DNA of 64,000 nt, from contig CAVRAU010000027.1 of NCBI GenBank assembly GCA_963719055.1, positions 248,001 through 312,000 on the forward strand, written 5' to 3'. Positions 26,497 to 35,614 of this stretch are shown here, one piece after another. This DNA is from CAXMQZ01 sp963719055 (GTDB taxonomy: Bacteria > Acidobacteriota > Thermoanaerobaculia > Multivoradales > JAHEKO01). The notes beneath the pieces were generated by a model. It worked only from the letters and a program-made list of their open reading frames with translations, ran no database searches and was not told the DNA's origin. The translations under genes and the position numbers were made by a program. Numbering within the stretch: the stretch's first letter is position 1; the number at the start of each line of letters is the position of its first letter.

Positions 26497-28391
26497 AGCT
26501 CATCTCCTTTCTACTGCGCTACTTTCGGCACTATGTGGTCTGGGCCGTTCTGGCCAGCTTCGCGGCGCTGCTTTACGCGGGTTTGACGGCCGGGATCGTG
26601 GCTTTGATCGAGCCCGTGTTCGGAGAAGTCCTGCTGGCCGGTGATCAGACGCCTTCGGCGCTCGGCGCTTTGGGCGACAGCGGCAGCTCGGAAGGGGACG
26701 AGGAGACTTCGGCCGAGGGACAGGATCTGGCAAGTCGCGGAAAGCGCGTCTTATCCGGTATCCAGCTCAAGGATCGGTTGGACCAGGGGTACGAAGGGCT
26801 CAAACGCCGCTTCAATATCAATTCAGACAATGTTGTGTACTTTCTCCCCATCCTCGTGGTGGTCGTCTTCCTGTTGCGGAGTCTTTCGAACTTTGTCAGC
26901 ACTTACTCGTTCCAGCGCATCGGACTTGGTGTAACCAACGATCTGCGAAACGATCTCTATCGACAGGTCTTGACCCAGTCCAGCCGTTTTCACGCCGAGC
27001 ACCCCTCAGGAGAGCTCATCAGCCGGATCGTCAATGACATCGGCATGATGCAGAACGTGGTTTCGTACCGCGTCGTAGATCTGGTGCAACAATCGTTGAC
27101 CCTGGCTTTTCTCCTGGCTCTGCTCTTGTCCACACATTTGCAGTTGGCTCTGGTGTGCCTTGTGCTGACCCCCGTGTTTGTTTTTCCCATCGTGCGTTTC
27201 GGGTCGGGTATGCGGCGCAGCAGTCACCGCAGTCAGGAGCGCATGGCAGATTTGGCCAACCTCGTGGGTGAAGGAGTCCGAGGCCATCGGGTTGTCAAGG
27301 CCTTCGGTATGGAGGAGTTCGAATTCGAGCGTTTCCGTCTCGCCACACGTCGTCATCTGCGGGTCAATCTCTGGGCGCAGATGCTGTCGACGTTGTCGAG
27401 CCCCGTGATCGAATCCATGGGCGTCCTGGGGGTTGCGGCGCTCCTTGTCTATGCCGGTCTGCAGATTCGTGCGGGCGATTTGTCGGCCCCTTTGTTTATC
27501 GCGTTTCTCATCAATCTGTTTTGGATGTACGAGCCCATCCGCAAGCTGAACAAGGTGAATCTGGTGCTACAACAGTCCCTGGCCGCTGCTCAGAGGGTCT
27601 ACTCCATGATGCTCGTCCCGAATGACATCCAGGAGATCGAGCACCCGCGGTCGCTCCGTTCCATGGAGGAGAAGATCGTCTTCGACAAAGTGTCCTTTGC
27701 CTACGAAGACCAGCAGGTACTCCATGATGTCGATCTGACGATCGAGAAGGGGGAGATGGTCGCCCTGGTGGGTCCGTCCGGAGCCGGAAAATCGACCCTG
27801 ATCAACCTGCTGCCGCGGTTCTTCGACCCGAACAGCGGCTGCGTCAGGATCGATCAGACCGATATTCGGGAGTTGAGCCTCGAGAGCCTGCGGGCGCTGA
27901 TCGGCATGGTGACGCAGGATACAGTGCTGTTCGACGACACCATTCGCAACAACATCGCGTATGGACGTCACGATCTTCCCCTGGAGAGGATCCGTGAAGC
28001 CGCCGCGGCAGCTTACGCGGACGAATTCATCATGGACTCTCCGCAAGGGTACGACACGCTGATTGGCGAGTCGGGATTGAGACTCTCGGGAGGGGAGCGG
28101 CAGCGTTTGGCGATTGCCAGGGCCCTGGTCAAGAATGCCCCAATCTTGATTCTCGACGAGGCCACCTCTCACCTCGATTCGGAATCGGAGGCGCTGGTAC
28201 AGAAGGCGCTCTACAACTTGACGGCTGGACGCACCACGATGGTCATCGCGCACCGCCTCTCGACAGTCGTCAAAGCCGATCGAATCGTCGTGATGGAGGA
28301 GGGCCGGATCGTCGAGGAAGGGGCGCACGAGGAGTTGCTTCAGAACGGCGGCACTTACAGGCGGCTCTACGATCTACAGTTCCAAGTCTGA
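26493..28391 (+). CDS. msbA: MsbA-type lipid A ABC exporter (fused membrane and ATPase domains)
   Basis: 632 residues; flips core-lipid A across the inner membrane. Six membrane helices in the first ~330 residues, then an ATPase with Walker A GPSGAGKST (about 427), a Q-loop, signature LSGGERQR (about 531), Walker B ILILDEATSHLDSES and a switch His (IAHRLS). The first outer loop is unusually long: about 75 residues between helix 1 and helix 2, acidic then basic (residues about 48-115). Its place right after lpxB supports the lipid A role over other ABCB exporters. Confidence 0.9.
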   Translation: MKLISFLLRYFRHYVVWAVLASFAALLYAGLTAGIVALIEPVFGEVLLAGDQTPSALGALGDSGSSEGDEETSAEGQDLASRGKRVLSGIQLKDRLDQGYEGLKRRFNINSDNVVYFLPILVVVVFLLRSLSNFVSTYSFQRIGLGVTNDLRNDLYRQVLTQSSRFHAEHPSGELISRIVNDIGMMQNVVSYRVVDLVQQSLTLAFLLALLLSTHLQLALVCLVLTPVFVFPIVRFGSGMRRSSHRSQERMADLANLVGEGVRGHRVVKAFGMEEFEFERFRLATRRHLRVNLWAQMLSTLSSPVIESMGVLGVAALLVYAGLQIRAGDLSAPLFIAFLINLFWMYEPIRKLNKVNLVLQQSLAAAQRVYSMMLVPNDIQEIEHPRSLRSMEEKIVFDKVSFAYEDQQVLHDVDLTIEKGEMVALVGPSGAGKSTLINLLPRFFDPNSGCVRIDQTDIRELSLESLRALIGMVTQDTVLFDDTIRNNIAYGRHDLPLERIREAAAAAYADEFIMDSPQGYDTLIGESGLRLSGGERQRLAIARALVKNAPILILDEATSHLDSESEALVQKALYNLTAGRTTMVIAHRLSTVVKADRIVVMEEGRIVEEGAHEELLQNGGTYRRLYDLQFQV

Positions 28392-28404
28392 GGTGATCTG
28401 AATC

Positions 28405-29286
28405 ATGCAGAGTATGACTGGCTATGGCTCCTACGCCCAGGACACCGGCTCTCACCAGGTCTCGATGAGGATTCGGAGCGTCAATCATCGGTACCTGGAT
28501 CTGGTCCTGCGGATGCCGGAGGACTTCCGTTCGCTCGAGCTCGAGGTGCGTGAACGCATCGGCAATCGACTCAACCGGGGACGCATCGAATTGCGTTTGG
28601 ACATCGAGGACAGGCGCGACCGTCCGGTCACTGTCGAGGTGAGCAAATCGTGGATCTCGGCGCTCTTGCAGGCCCAAAAGGAGTTGGAAGAAGCCCACCT
28701 TGATTTGGCGAAATTCCGTCTGGGGGATCTATTGAGATTCCCGGACGCTGTACGAATCTCCGCCACAACCAGCGAAGTCGACGCCGAGAGCTCGGCTTCG
28801 ATCTTCGCAGTTCTGGAAGAGGCTCTGGATGATCTGGAATCGTCCCGAGTCAAGGAAGGGACCAAGCTGAAGAGTGTGCTCGAGGCGCAGATGGCGTCTC
28901 TTGCGGATCTGGTCGAGCAGATCTCGGCTGCACAGGAGACGATTCGTCGGAACCAGGAGGAGAGGCTTCGTTCGCGTATTCAGGATCTGGTGGGTGATTC
29001 CGAGATCGTGGATGAACGGCGAATCGAGCAGGAGATCGCGTTTCTCGCCGAACGCTCCGACGTCCGCGAGGAGCTCGATCGATTGGTGACTCATATGGGG
29101 CACTTTCTCGACACCATCGCGCAAACTGGAGCCATCGGCAAGAAGCTCGACTTCATCACTCAGGAGATCTCCCGCGAGCTCACCACGCTGGGCGCGAAAT
29201 GTCGCCAGGCCGGTGTGATGCAGCGCAACGTGGAGGCCAAGCTCATTTGCGAACAGATCCGCGAGCAGATCCAAAACATCGAGTAG
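28405..29286 (+). CDS. YicC/YloC family endoribonuclease
   Basis: 293 residues. The N-terminal signature MQSMTGYGSYAQ and VSMRIRSVNHRYLDLVLRMPEDFRSLE are diagnostic of YicC. The C-terminal half has a long helical region and ends TGAIGKKLDFITQEISRELTTLGAKCRQA and VEAKLICEQIREQIQNIE, the conserved YicC tail. E. coli YicC is a ribonuclease affecting small RNAs; the family is usually next to gmk and rpoZ, as here. Ribosome-binding site GAGGTGAT. Confidence 0.92.
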   Translation: MQSMTGYGSYAQDTGSHQVSMRIRSVNHRYLDLVLRMPEDFRSLELEVRERIGNRLNRGRIELRLDIEDRRDRPVTVEVSKSWISALLQAQKELEEAHLDLAKFRLGDLLRFPDAVRISATTSEVDAESSASIFAVLEEALDDLESSRVKEGTKLKSVLEAQMASLADLVEQISAAQETIRRNQEERLRSRIQDLVGDSEIVDERRIEQEIAFLAERSDVREELDRLVTHMGHFLDTIAQTGAIGKKLDFITQEISRELTTLGAKCRQAGVMQRNVEAKLICEQIREQIQNIE

Positions 29287-29298
29287 GGGAGAGGGTCG

Positions 29299-29931
29299 AT
29301 GGTACGTGGAGAGATGTTCATCATTGCGGCGCCTTCCGGTACAGGCAAAGACACCCTGATCCGCGAAGTGATGTCCTCACTCGACGGTCTCGAGCATTCG
29401 GTCAGCCACACGACCCGTCGGGCCCGGCGCGGGGAGGTCGACGGTCAGGACTACCACTTCGTCAGTCGCAAGGCTTTCGAGGCGATGATCACCCAGGATG
29501 CCTTCCTGGAATGGGCCGAATACAACAACAATCTCTATGGCACGTCGGTCGAAGAAGTGGATCCCAGGCTGGATCGGGGGGTCGACGTCCTGTTGGATAT
29601 CGAAATCGTCGGCACTGCCAACCTGTTGGAACGTTGTCCGGAGGCGCATGCCATCTTTGTATTGCCCCCCAGCTATGGAGCGTTGGAGCGGCGGCTGACG
29701 GACCGCGGTCTCGACGATGCCGAGGCCGTCCGCAAACGCCTGGCGCTATCTCTCTGGGAAATAGAGCGTTACGGTCTGTTCCACTATGCTATTATCAACG
29801 ATGATCTGGATCGCGCCAGCCAGGTCTTGGCGGCGATCATCCTGGAAAAACGCCATCGTATGGCGCGGCAGGAACAGGCCGTGCAAGCGGTTCTGGAGGA
29901 TTTTAGTAGACCGTCTACACAGACCGACTAA
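29299..29931 (+). CDS. gmk: Guanylate kinase
   Basis: 210 residues. Converts GMP to GDP with ATP. P-loop AAPSGTGKDT (about 10-19), GMP-binding HTTRRARRGEVDGQDYHF, then FLEWAEYNNNLYGTS, and DIEIVGTANL in place of the commoner D-[IV]-[DE]-x-QGA. The LID arginines (LERRLTDRG and AEAVRKRL) are present. Strong ribosome-binding site (AGGGGAGAGG). Part of yicC-gmk-rpoZ-coaBC. Confidence 0.95.
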   Translation: MVRGEMFIIAAPSGTGKDTLIREVMSSLDGLEHSVSHTTRRARRGEVDGQDYHFVSRKAFEAMITQDAFLEWAEYNNNLYGTSVEEVDPRLDRGVDVLLDIEIVGTANLLERCPEAHAIFVLPPSYGALERRLTDRGLDDAEAVRKRLALSLWEIERYGLFHYAIINDDLDRASQVLAAIILEKRHRMARQEQAVQAVLEDFSRPSTQTD

Positions 29932-29986
29932 CCGCTGACTGCCGACGAGACCTGCAGCATGGGCCAGTCAGGAGAGAGGTGTAAGT

Positions 29987-30229
29987 TTGGAAAGAATTCC
30001 CGAGAAGATCGACAGCAAGTTTCGATTTGTGCTGCTGGCGGCCGAGCGAGCCGAGCAGATGTTGCGCGGTGCGAAGCCCAAGATCGATATGGGCGAGCTC
30101 AAGTCGACCCGCGTCGCCATGATGGAGATCTCCAACGATCTGGTGGAGTGGGACTACGGCCCGGCCCCTGATGCCGTTGTCGAAGCCCAGATCGAGGAGG
30201 CGGCCCCCGCCGAGACGGTCGAAGAGTAG
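29987..30229 (+). CDS. rpoZ: RNA polymerase omega subunit
   Basis: 80 residues starting at a TTG preceded by AGGAGAGAGG. The omega core reads IDSKFRFVLLAAERAEQML, then GAKPKID and VAMMEISNDLVEWDY, with a short acidic tail. Omega helps assemble RNA polymerase and in proteobacteria forms part of a ppGpp site. The gmk-rpoZ-coaBC order is one of the most conserved around this gene and supports the call despite the small size. Confidence 0.9.
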   Translation: MERIPEKIDSKFRFVLLAAERAEQMLRGAKPKIDMGELKSTRVAMMEISNDLVEWDYGPAPDAVVEAQIEEAAPAETVEE

Positions 30230-30272
30230 GCCAGGGGACCGCCACTTGCCGCCCAGCCTCAGGAGCTAATCG

Positions 30273-31499
30273 ATGCGAGCGTCACTGAAAGTCCTCTTGG
30301 GTGTCAGCGGCGGAATTGCGGCGATCAAAGCGCCTGAGATTGTTCGGCGATTGCGCGAGAACGGGCATGAGGTGCGCTGCCTCCTAACGCGAAATTCCCA
30401 GTCTTTTGTCGCGCCTTTGCCGTTGGAAGTCCTGAGCGGCAATCCCGTCTTGAGGGAGGAGTACCTGCAAGCCAACGACAGTGGCCGCGAGCTTCATATC
30501 GAGGCCGGACGCTGGGCGGATGTTTTTTGCGTCGCACCGGCGACCTGCGACACGCTGGCGCGACTGGCTCTGGGTCTGGCTGACGACTTTCTGACGACCA
30601 CTGCCCTGGTTTTCGAAGGCCCTCTGGTCATCGCACCCGCGATGAGCACCGAGATGTGGTCCAAGAGAGTGGTTCAGGGGCATCTCGAGACCCTGCAGGA
30701 CAGAGGTGCGCGACAGGTGGGGCCGGTGCTGGGTGCCCTCGCCAATGGTGAGATCGGCGAAGGTCGTATGGCCGAGCCGGCCGAGATCGTAGCTGCGTTG
30801 GAGGAGGTCTACTGCGAACCGGACCTCGCCGGCAGCACGGTTCTGATTACGGCTGGACCGACCCGAGAACCGCTGGATCCAGTTCGCTTCCTTTCCAATC
30901 GATCCACCGGCAAAATGGGTTTTAGCCTGGCAGCGGAGGCCGCGGCCAGGGGAGCTCGCACTGTCCTGGTAGCCGGACCGGTTCATCTGCCGACACCACC
31001 CGGTGTGGAAAGGGTTGACGTGCAGACGGCTCTGGAGATGGAGTCTGAGGTCGCAGCCCTGGCTTCGCAAGCCGATCTGGTGATCATGACTGCCGCCGTC
31101 TCGGATTTTCGCCCCGGCGCGCCCAGCCAGAAGAAGCTCAAGAAGCGACTGGGAAGTCCTGAACTCCAACTGGAGCCCAATCCCGACATCCTCGCCGGTC
31201 TGGTGACGGTCGCTCCGGACGCCCTGCGGGTTGGCTTCGCCGCCGAAACGCAGGATCTGGAGACAGAAGGGCCGCGAAAGCTAGAGTCCAAGGGGGCTCA
31301 TTTCATCGTCGCCAACGACGTGTCGCGCTCGGATATCGGATTTGGCAGCGAGGAGAACGAGGTGATTGTCTTCTCCGGCAATCGAGAGCCCTTGCGTCTC
31401 CCGCGTCAAAGCAAGCGGCAGGTCGCACGGCGGCTTTTGGACCTTTTTGTCGAGGCATTGAGAGAGCGTGAAGCGGGACTTGTCACCAGCGACCAGTGA
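30273..31499 (+). CDS. coaBC: Bifunctional CoaBC with altered decarboxylase active site
   Basis: 408 residues. CoaB joins cysteine to 4'-phosphopantothenate using CTP, and CoaC decarboxylates the product with FMN. The N-terminal flavoprotein half (1-185) has GVSGGIAAIKAPEIVRRL and His75 (LHIEAGRWAD). At position 125, however, PAMN is PAMS, and at position 158 the substrate-clamp ACG is ANG (LANGEIGEGRM); E. coli numbering matches residue for residue. Asn125 and Cys158 are needed for decarboxylation in E. coli Dfp. The CoaB half looks normal: TAGPTREPLDPVRFLSNRSTGKMGF, a KKLKK segment, NPDI and FAAET. The frame is intact and there are single clean codons at both sites. Ribosome-binding site AGGAG. 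Confidence 0.92.
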   Translation: MRASLKVLLGVSGGIAAIKAPEIVRRLRENGHEVRCLLTRNSQSFVAPLPLEVLSGNPVLREEYLQANDSGRELHIEAGRWADVFCVAPATCDTLARLALGLADDFLTTTALVFEGPLVIAPAMSTEMWSKRVVQGHLETLQDRGARQVGPVLGALANGEIGEGRMAEPAEIVAALEEVYCEPDLAGSTVLITAGPTREPLDPVRFLSNRSTGKMGFSLAAEAAARGARTVLVAGPVHLPTPPGVERVDVQTALEMESEVAALASQADLVIMTAAVSDFRPGAPSQKKLKKRLGSPELQLEPNPDILAGLVTVAPDALRVGFAAETQDLETEGPRKLESKGAHFIVANDVSRSDIGFGSEENEVIVFSGNREPLRLPRQSKRQVARRLLDLFVEALREREAGLVTSDQ

Positions 31500-32148
31500 G
31501 CTCCTGGGCTATCTGCAGGATCTGGGTTTTCGAGATCTCTACCTGGCGCCAGAGGGTGCGGTAGGCGCTGGCGACAGCGGTACTTTGAACGGTGATCTCG
31601 CCGATGTCCAGGCGGAGGCGCTCGAATGCCGGCGCTGCGGACTGAGTGAGAGCCGCAATGCCGTGGTCTTTGGCAGCGGTTCATCGACGGCGAATCTCAT
31701 GTTTATCGGTGAGGCTCCTGGGGCTGAAGAGGACCGACAGGGTCTGCCGTTTGTCGGCCGAGCAGGAGAGCTGCTGACCCGCATCATCCAGGCCATCGAC
31801 CTCTCACGGGAAGAGGTCTATATCGCCAATATCATCAAGTGCCGCCCCCCGGGGAACAGAGATCCGCTGCCGGAAGAAGTGACCGCCTGCCGCGGATACT
31901 TGGAGCGTCAGATCGATCTGATCGCGCCCAAGATCATCGTTCTTCTGGGTAAGGTGGCGGCGCAGACGTTGCTCGGTAATGATCTTACCCTCGGTCGGAT
32001 GCGGGGACAGTGGTACAAGGTCCGGGGAGTCGAGACCCGAGTGACCTATCATCCCGCCGCTCTGCTGCGCAACCAGTCGTTCAAGAGACCGACCTGGGAA
32101 GACATGCAGACAGTGCGAGATCGCCTTGTCGAGTTGAGTCGGGGCTGA
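31468..32148 (+). CDS. Uracil-DNA glycosylase, family 4 (iron-sulfur type)
   Basis: 226 residues from a GTG inside coaBC (overlap 32 bases). Removes uracil from DNA to start base-excision repair. Motif A is GEAPGAEEDRQGLPFVGRAG and motif B is YHPAALLRN, both as in family 4. The four cluster cysteines are at C-x2-C (ECRRCGL), IIKCRPPGN and EVTACRGYL. The first ~50 residues are a variable extension. The overlapping start suggests coupling with coaBC. Confidence 0.92.
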   Translation: MKRDLSPATSELLGYLQDLGFRDLYLAPEGAVGAGDSGTLNGDLADVQAEALECRRCGLSESRNAVVFGSGSSTANLMFIGEAPGAEEDRQGLPFVGRAGELLTRIIQAIDLSREEVYIANIIKCRPPGNRDPLPEEVTACRGYLERQIDLIAPKIIVLLGKVAAQTLLGNDLTLGRMRGQWYKVRGVETRVTYHPAALLRNQSFKRPTWEDMQTVRDRLVELSRG

Positions 32149-32173
32149 GCACGGCCGGGTGCGCGAAGCAGGC

Positions 32174-32179
32174 TAGAAT
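32174..32179 (+). promoter_or_regulatory. -10 box, probable leaderless promoter
   Basis: TAGAAT ends 9 bases before the ATG at 32189, with GGACTGACC between and no ribosome-binding site. This matches the arrangement at 8727 and 20570. No strong -35 element. Confidence 0.4.
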
Positions 32180-32188
32180 GGACTGACC

Positions 32189-33175
32189 ATGGCAATCCCC
32201 TCGGTTTCAGCGATGGACACAGCAGTCGTCGATCGACCCGACGGGGTCGATATCAGTGTCGTCATCCCGGTCCTCAATGAGGCCGAAACGATCCAGCCCC
32301 TGAGCGATCAGATTACCGCGGTCCTGGATGATCTGGGGCGCAGCTGCGAGATCGTGTTCGTCGATGATGGTTCGCAAGACGACACCGTCGAGCGGATTCG
32401 CAGGGCTCATGAGGCCGATGCGAGAGTTCGACTCGTGCGCTTTCGGCGGAATTTCGGCAAAGCTGCCGCTCTCTGCGCCGGTTTCGACGTCTCCCGCGGC
32501 AGCCTCGTTGTGACCATGGACGGAGATCTGCAGGACGATCCCGGCGAGATTCCAAAGCTGTTGGAAAAGTTGGAGTCCGAGGATCTCGACCTGGTATCCG
32601 GTTGGAAGCAGCAGCGACAGGATCCGGTCTCCAAACGGCTGCCGTCGAAGGTGTTCAATTGGGTGACCCGCAAGCTGGCGCGGATCGAGTTGCATGATTT
32701 CAACAGCGGTTTCAAGGTCTACCGACGTGAGGTCTTGGATGAAATCGCTCTGTACGGCGAGCTTCACCGCTACATCCCTGTCCTGGCCGGTCGCAAGGGC
32801 TTCGCTGTCGGCGAGATCGCGGTGCGTCACCATCGGCGACAGCACGGCACCTCGAAGTATGGCTGGGACCGTTTCTACAAGGGACTTCTGGATCTGATCA
32901 CGGTCTTGTTCATCACGCGGTATACCCGGCGTCCCCTGCACCTGTTTGGAGTCATTGGACTGGGCTCGCTGATAGTGGGTCTCGGCATCAACCTCTATCT
33001 CGTGGTCCGCTGGGTGCAGGGCGAGTATCTGTCGAATCGCCCCCTCCTGCTCCTCGGGATCCTGCTCATGCTGTTGGGCATTCAGGTTCTGACCACCGGG
33101 CTCATTGGCGAGATGATCACCTTCAAGAACTTCCAGCGCTCGGACACCTATTCGGTGAAGGAACGGCTGGGATAG
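32189..33175 (+). CDS. Polyprenyl-phosphate glycosyltransferase, family 2 (GtrB/DPM1-like)
   Basis: 328 residues. The GT-A domain has SVVIPVLNEAETI, VFVDDGSQDDT, FRRNFGKAAALCAGF and the metal-binding MDGDLQDDP, followed by a FNSGFKVYRREV acceptor block and HRYIPVLAGRKGF. Two C-terminal membrane helices (about 255-278, 290-312) hold it in the inner membrane. Such enzymes move glucose or mannose from a nucleotide sugar to undecaprenyl phosphate for envelope modification. Directly followed by a GT4 enzyme, so a surface-glycan role is a fair inference. The ATG at 32189 is taken, though one at 32213 is possible. Confidence 0.87.
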   Translation: MAIPSVSAMDTAVVDRPDGVDISVVIPVLNEAETIQPLSDQITAVLDDLGRSCEIVFVDDGSQDDTVERIRRAHEADARVRLVRFRRNFGKAAALCAGFDVSRGSLVVTMDGDLQDDPGEIPKLLEKLESEDLDLVSGWKQQRQDPVSKRLPSKVFNWVTRKLARIELHDFNSGFKVYRREVLDEIALYGELHRYIPVLAGRKGFAVGEIAVRHHRRQHGTSKYGWDRFYKGLLDLITVLFITRYTRRPLHLFGVIGLGSLIVGLGINLYLVVRWVQGEYLSNRPLLLLGILLMLLGIQVLTTGLIGEMITFKNFQRSDTYSVKERLG

Positions 33176-33185
33176 GTAGCCAGCC

Positions 33186-34411
33186 CTGAGAATCCTCTTC
33201 CTGACTCAGACCTATCCCCGTTTCGACGGGGACACGGCCGGGCCATTTATTCGTGATCTGGCTCGTGGACTCGTCGCCGGCGGAGACGAGGTGACGGTTC
33301 TGACACCTCATGCACCCGAGGTGCGCGATCGTTGGGAAGAGGAGGGAGTCGAAGCGATTTCCTTTCGATACGCGCCAGAAGGTAGCGAAGTCCTCGGGTA
33401 CGGTCGCAGTCTGAGCAAGGACGAGTCTATTCGATGGCGGGCAGGTGCCGTCACCCCACTCTATTCGCTGGCCGCCCGCCAGGCGTTGCGGTCTCTGGTC
33501 GAGAAGCGGGAGTTCGATCTCGTACACGGCCATTGGGTGGTACCCAACGGACTGATCGTGAGCGCCGCCGGCCTCGGCCTACCGACGGCAGTGGGCCTGC
33601 ATGGGAGCGATGTCTTTCTGGCCGAAAGAGCGGGTGTACGATCCCTGGTGCGTTGGGCGATGAAGCGCACCCAGCTCCTCACCGGCTGCTCGCCTGAGCT
33701 GGTGGATCGTATCTGCGCACTGGGATTCGCACGAGAGCGCTCGCGCGTCATCCCCTATGGTGTCGATACGGAGCAGTTTTCACCGGCAGCGGAACGGCGT
33801 CTCATCTGGCGCGAGAGGCTCTCGATCCCTTCTCAGGCCATCGTCGGACTGGGGGTTGGGAGAATGGTGACCAAGAAGGGCTTCCATGTTCTTCTGGAGG
33901 TATTGCCCCAGATACTCGAGCGAATCCCAGAAGCCCACATGGTTTTCGGTGGCGACGGAGACCGACTCGAGGAGTTCCAGAAGGAGATGTCGCCGTGGCT
34001 GGGCAGGGTTCACTTTCCAGGGGTCATCTACCGCGACACGCTCCCGGATCTCTATCGGTCGGCGGATTTCTTTGTCCTGCCCGCGGTGCATGACAGTCAG
34101 GGCAACGTGGATGGACTACCCAACGTGATCCTGGAAGGGATGGCTTCGGGTCTCCCCATCGTGGCTTCGGGAATCTCCGGAATTCCTCTGGCGGTCAGCC
34201 ATGAGAGGGAGGGAATTCTGGTGGCTGAGGAGAATCGTCCGGAGCTCGCTGGCCGCCCTGGACAGGATCTACTTCGATGAGCAGCTCAGACAAAGGATGG
34301 GTGCTGCCTCGCGGGCGAAAGCAACATCCGAGTTGACTTGGGAGGTCAGTGGCAAGCCGGTATCGACAGGCGTATTCAGAGGTCCTGGCCGGCTTTGCCG
34401 TCACGGAATGA
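33186..34411 (+). CDS. Glycosyltransferase family 4, two frame breaks and non-standard start
   Basis: About 408 residues once read through. Starts RILFLTQTYPRFDGDTAGPF, has HGSDVFLAERA, GVGRMVTKKGFHVLLEVL, the donor-site VLPAVHDSQGNVDGLPNVILEGMA and LPIVASGISGIP. The frame shifts near 34250 (PELA to AALDRIYF) and near 34348 (LTWEV to VASRYRQAYSEV), each by one extra base, and the corrected frame ends exactly at a TGA overlapping the next ATG, which supports the reconstruction. No ATG, GTG or TTG lies between the in-frame stop and the conserved N-terminus; the first usable codon is CTG at 33186, or there is another base error there. Confidence 0.82.
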
Positions 34412-35559
34412 GTGATATATCCAAGACCTGGGCCAGGGGACTTGTCTCTTCGCGATCGGGTGCCAGGGCATCCCTCGAGCATCCTCCGTTGCCAGTGTCC
34501 GAGGCACCGTGGATGGTGGAGTACGACCTCGATCCGGAGAGGGGTGCCTGGCTGGCCGAACACCTGCCGAGCCGTCCCTGGACGTTGTGGCGATACCGGG
34601 AACTGCTCCCCGTAGAGAATTGGCAGCGACGGATCGATCTCGGGGAAGGAGGCACTCCTCTGGTGCGCCTGAACCGACTCTTACCGAGGGATGGCGAGGC
34701 CTGGCTCAAAGAGGAAGGGGGCAATCCCACAGGTTCCTTCAAGGCTCGTGGCCTCGCTCTGGCAGTGAGCCGGGCCGTGGAATTGGGAGCGCCTGGGGTC
34801 CAGCTGCCCAGCGCCGGGAACGCGGCTCTGGCGGCCGCTGCCTATTGCGCAGCGGCTGAGCTTCCCTGCCGAATCGCCTTGCCGCTGGATACTCCGGCCG
34901 AGGTGGTGTCTCGATGCCGAATGTACGGCAGCGAAGTGCTGATGAGCGGTCGAACCCTGGTCGAATCCGCGGCCCTTCTGGCGGCGGAAGACCGGGGGTT
35001 TTGGGACCTATCGACCTTCAAAGAGCCCTACAGGGTCGAAGGCAAGAAGACCATGGGGTTGGAGTTGGCCGAACAATTCGATTGGCATCTGCCGGACTGG
35101 ATCATCTATCCCACCGGTGGTGGGACCGGGATCGTGGCCATGGCGAAGGCCTTCGAGGAATTGCGGTCCCTGGGCCTGATTGGTACCGAGAAATGTCGCT
35201 TTGCGGTGGTGCAGATGGAGGGATGTGCACCCGTGGTCGAGGCCTTCCATCGGGGTGACGAGGTGGTCACTCCGTGGGAAGACCCGCAGACGGAGGTTTG
35301 GGGCCTGCGGGTTCCCCAGTCAATTGCAGATTTCCTGATTCTGCGGGCGTTGCGGGAAAGCGACGGCACGGCGGTCTCGATTCCGGAGGAGTCCATTGTT
35401 CCGATGCAGGAAAGAGCGGCCCGAGAGGAGGGGATGCTCGTCGGGCCGGAGGGGGCTGCGGCGTTGCTCGCGGTCCAGATCTTGACCGGCGATGGACGCA
35501 TCCAGAGTGGGCAGAGAGTACTGATTTTCCAAACCGGCCATCCGGCCAACTATCGATGA
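34408..35559 (+). CDS. Threonine synthase-like PLP enzyme
   Basis: 383 residues from the ATG that overlaps the glycosyltransferase stop (ATGA). Fold type II PLP enzyme: LGEGGTPLVRLNR, the lysine site GNPTGSFKARGLALA (Schiff-base Lys), SAGNAALAAAAYCA and the phosphate loop PTGGGTGIVAMA. Best match is threonine synthase, which turns O-phosphohomoserine into threonine; other beta-replacing enzymes of the group cannot be excluded. An open frame runs back to 34201, but that part is the glycosyltransferase in a shifted frame, so I start at 34408. Its company (glycosyltransferases, thiolase) is not a threonine operon. Confidence 0.83.
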   Translation: MSDISKTWARGLVSSRSGARASLEHPPLPVSEAPWMVEYDLDPERGAWLAEHLPSRPWTLWRYRELLPVENWQRRIDLGEGGTPLVRLNRLLPRDGEAWLKEEGGNPTGSFKARGLALAVSRAVELGAPGVQLPSAGNAALAAAAYCAAAELPCRIALPLDTPAEVVSRCRMYGSEVLMSGRTLVESAALLAAEDRGFWDLSTFKEPYRVEGKKTMGLELAEQFDWHLPDWIIYPTGGGTGIVAMAKAFEELRSLGLIGTEKCRFAVVQMEGCAPVVEAFHRGDEVVTPWEDPQTEVWGLRVPQSIADFLILRALRESDGTAVSIPEESIVPMQERAAREEGMLVGPEGAAALLAVQILTGDGRIQSGQRVLIFQTGHPANYR

Positions 35560-35614
35560 GAGAACCGATAGAGAAGTAGGACATACATCTGAACCCGAGA
35601 GAGGAGTCTTCTGC

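Noticed and set aside
34201..34407. N-terminal extension of the threonine synthase-like protein
   Set aside because: It is the C-terminal part of the glycosyltransferase read in a shifted frame; the true start is at 34408.
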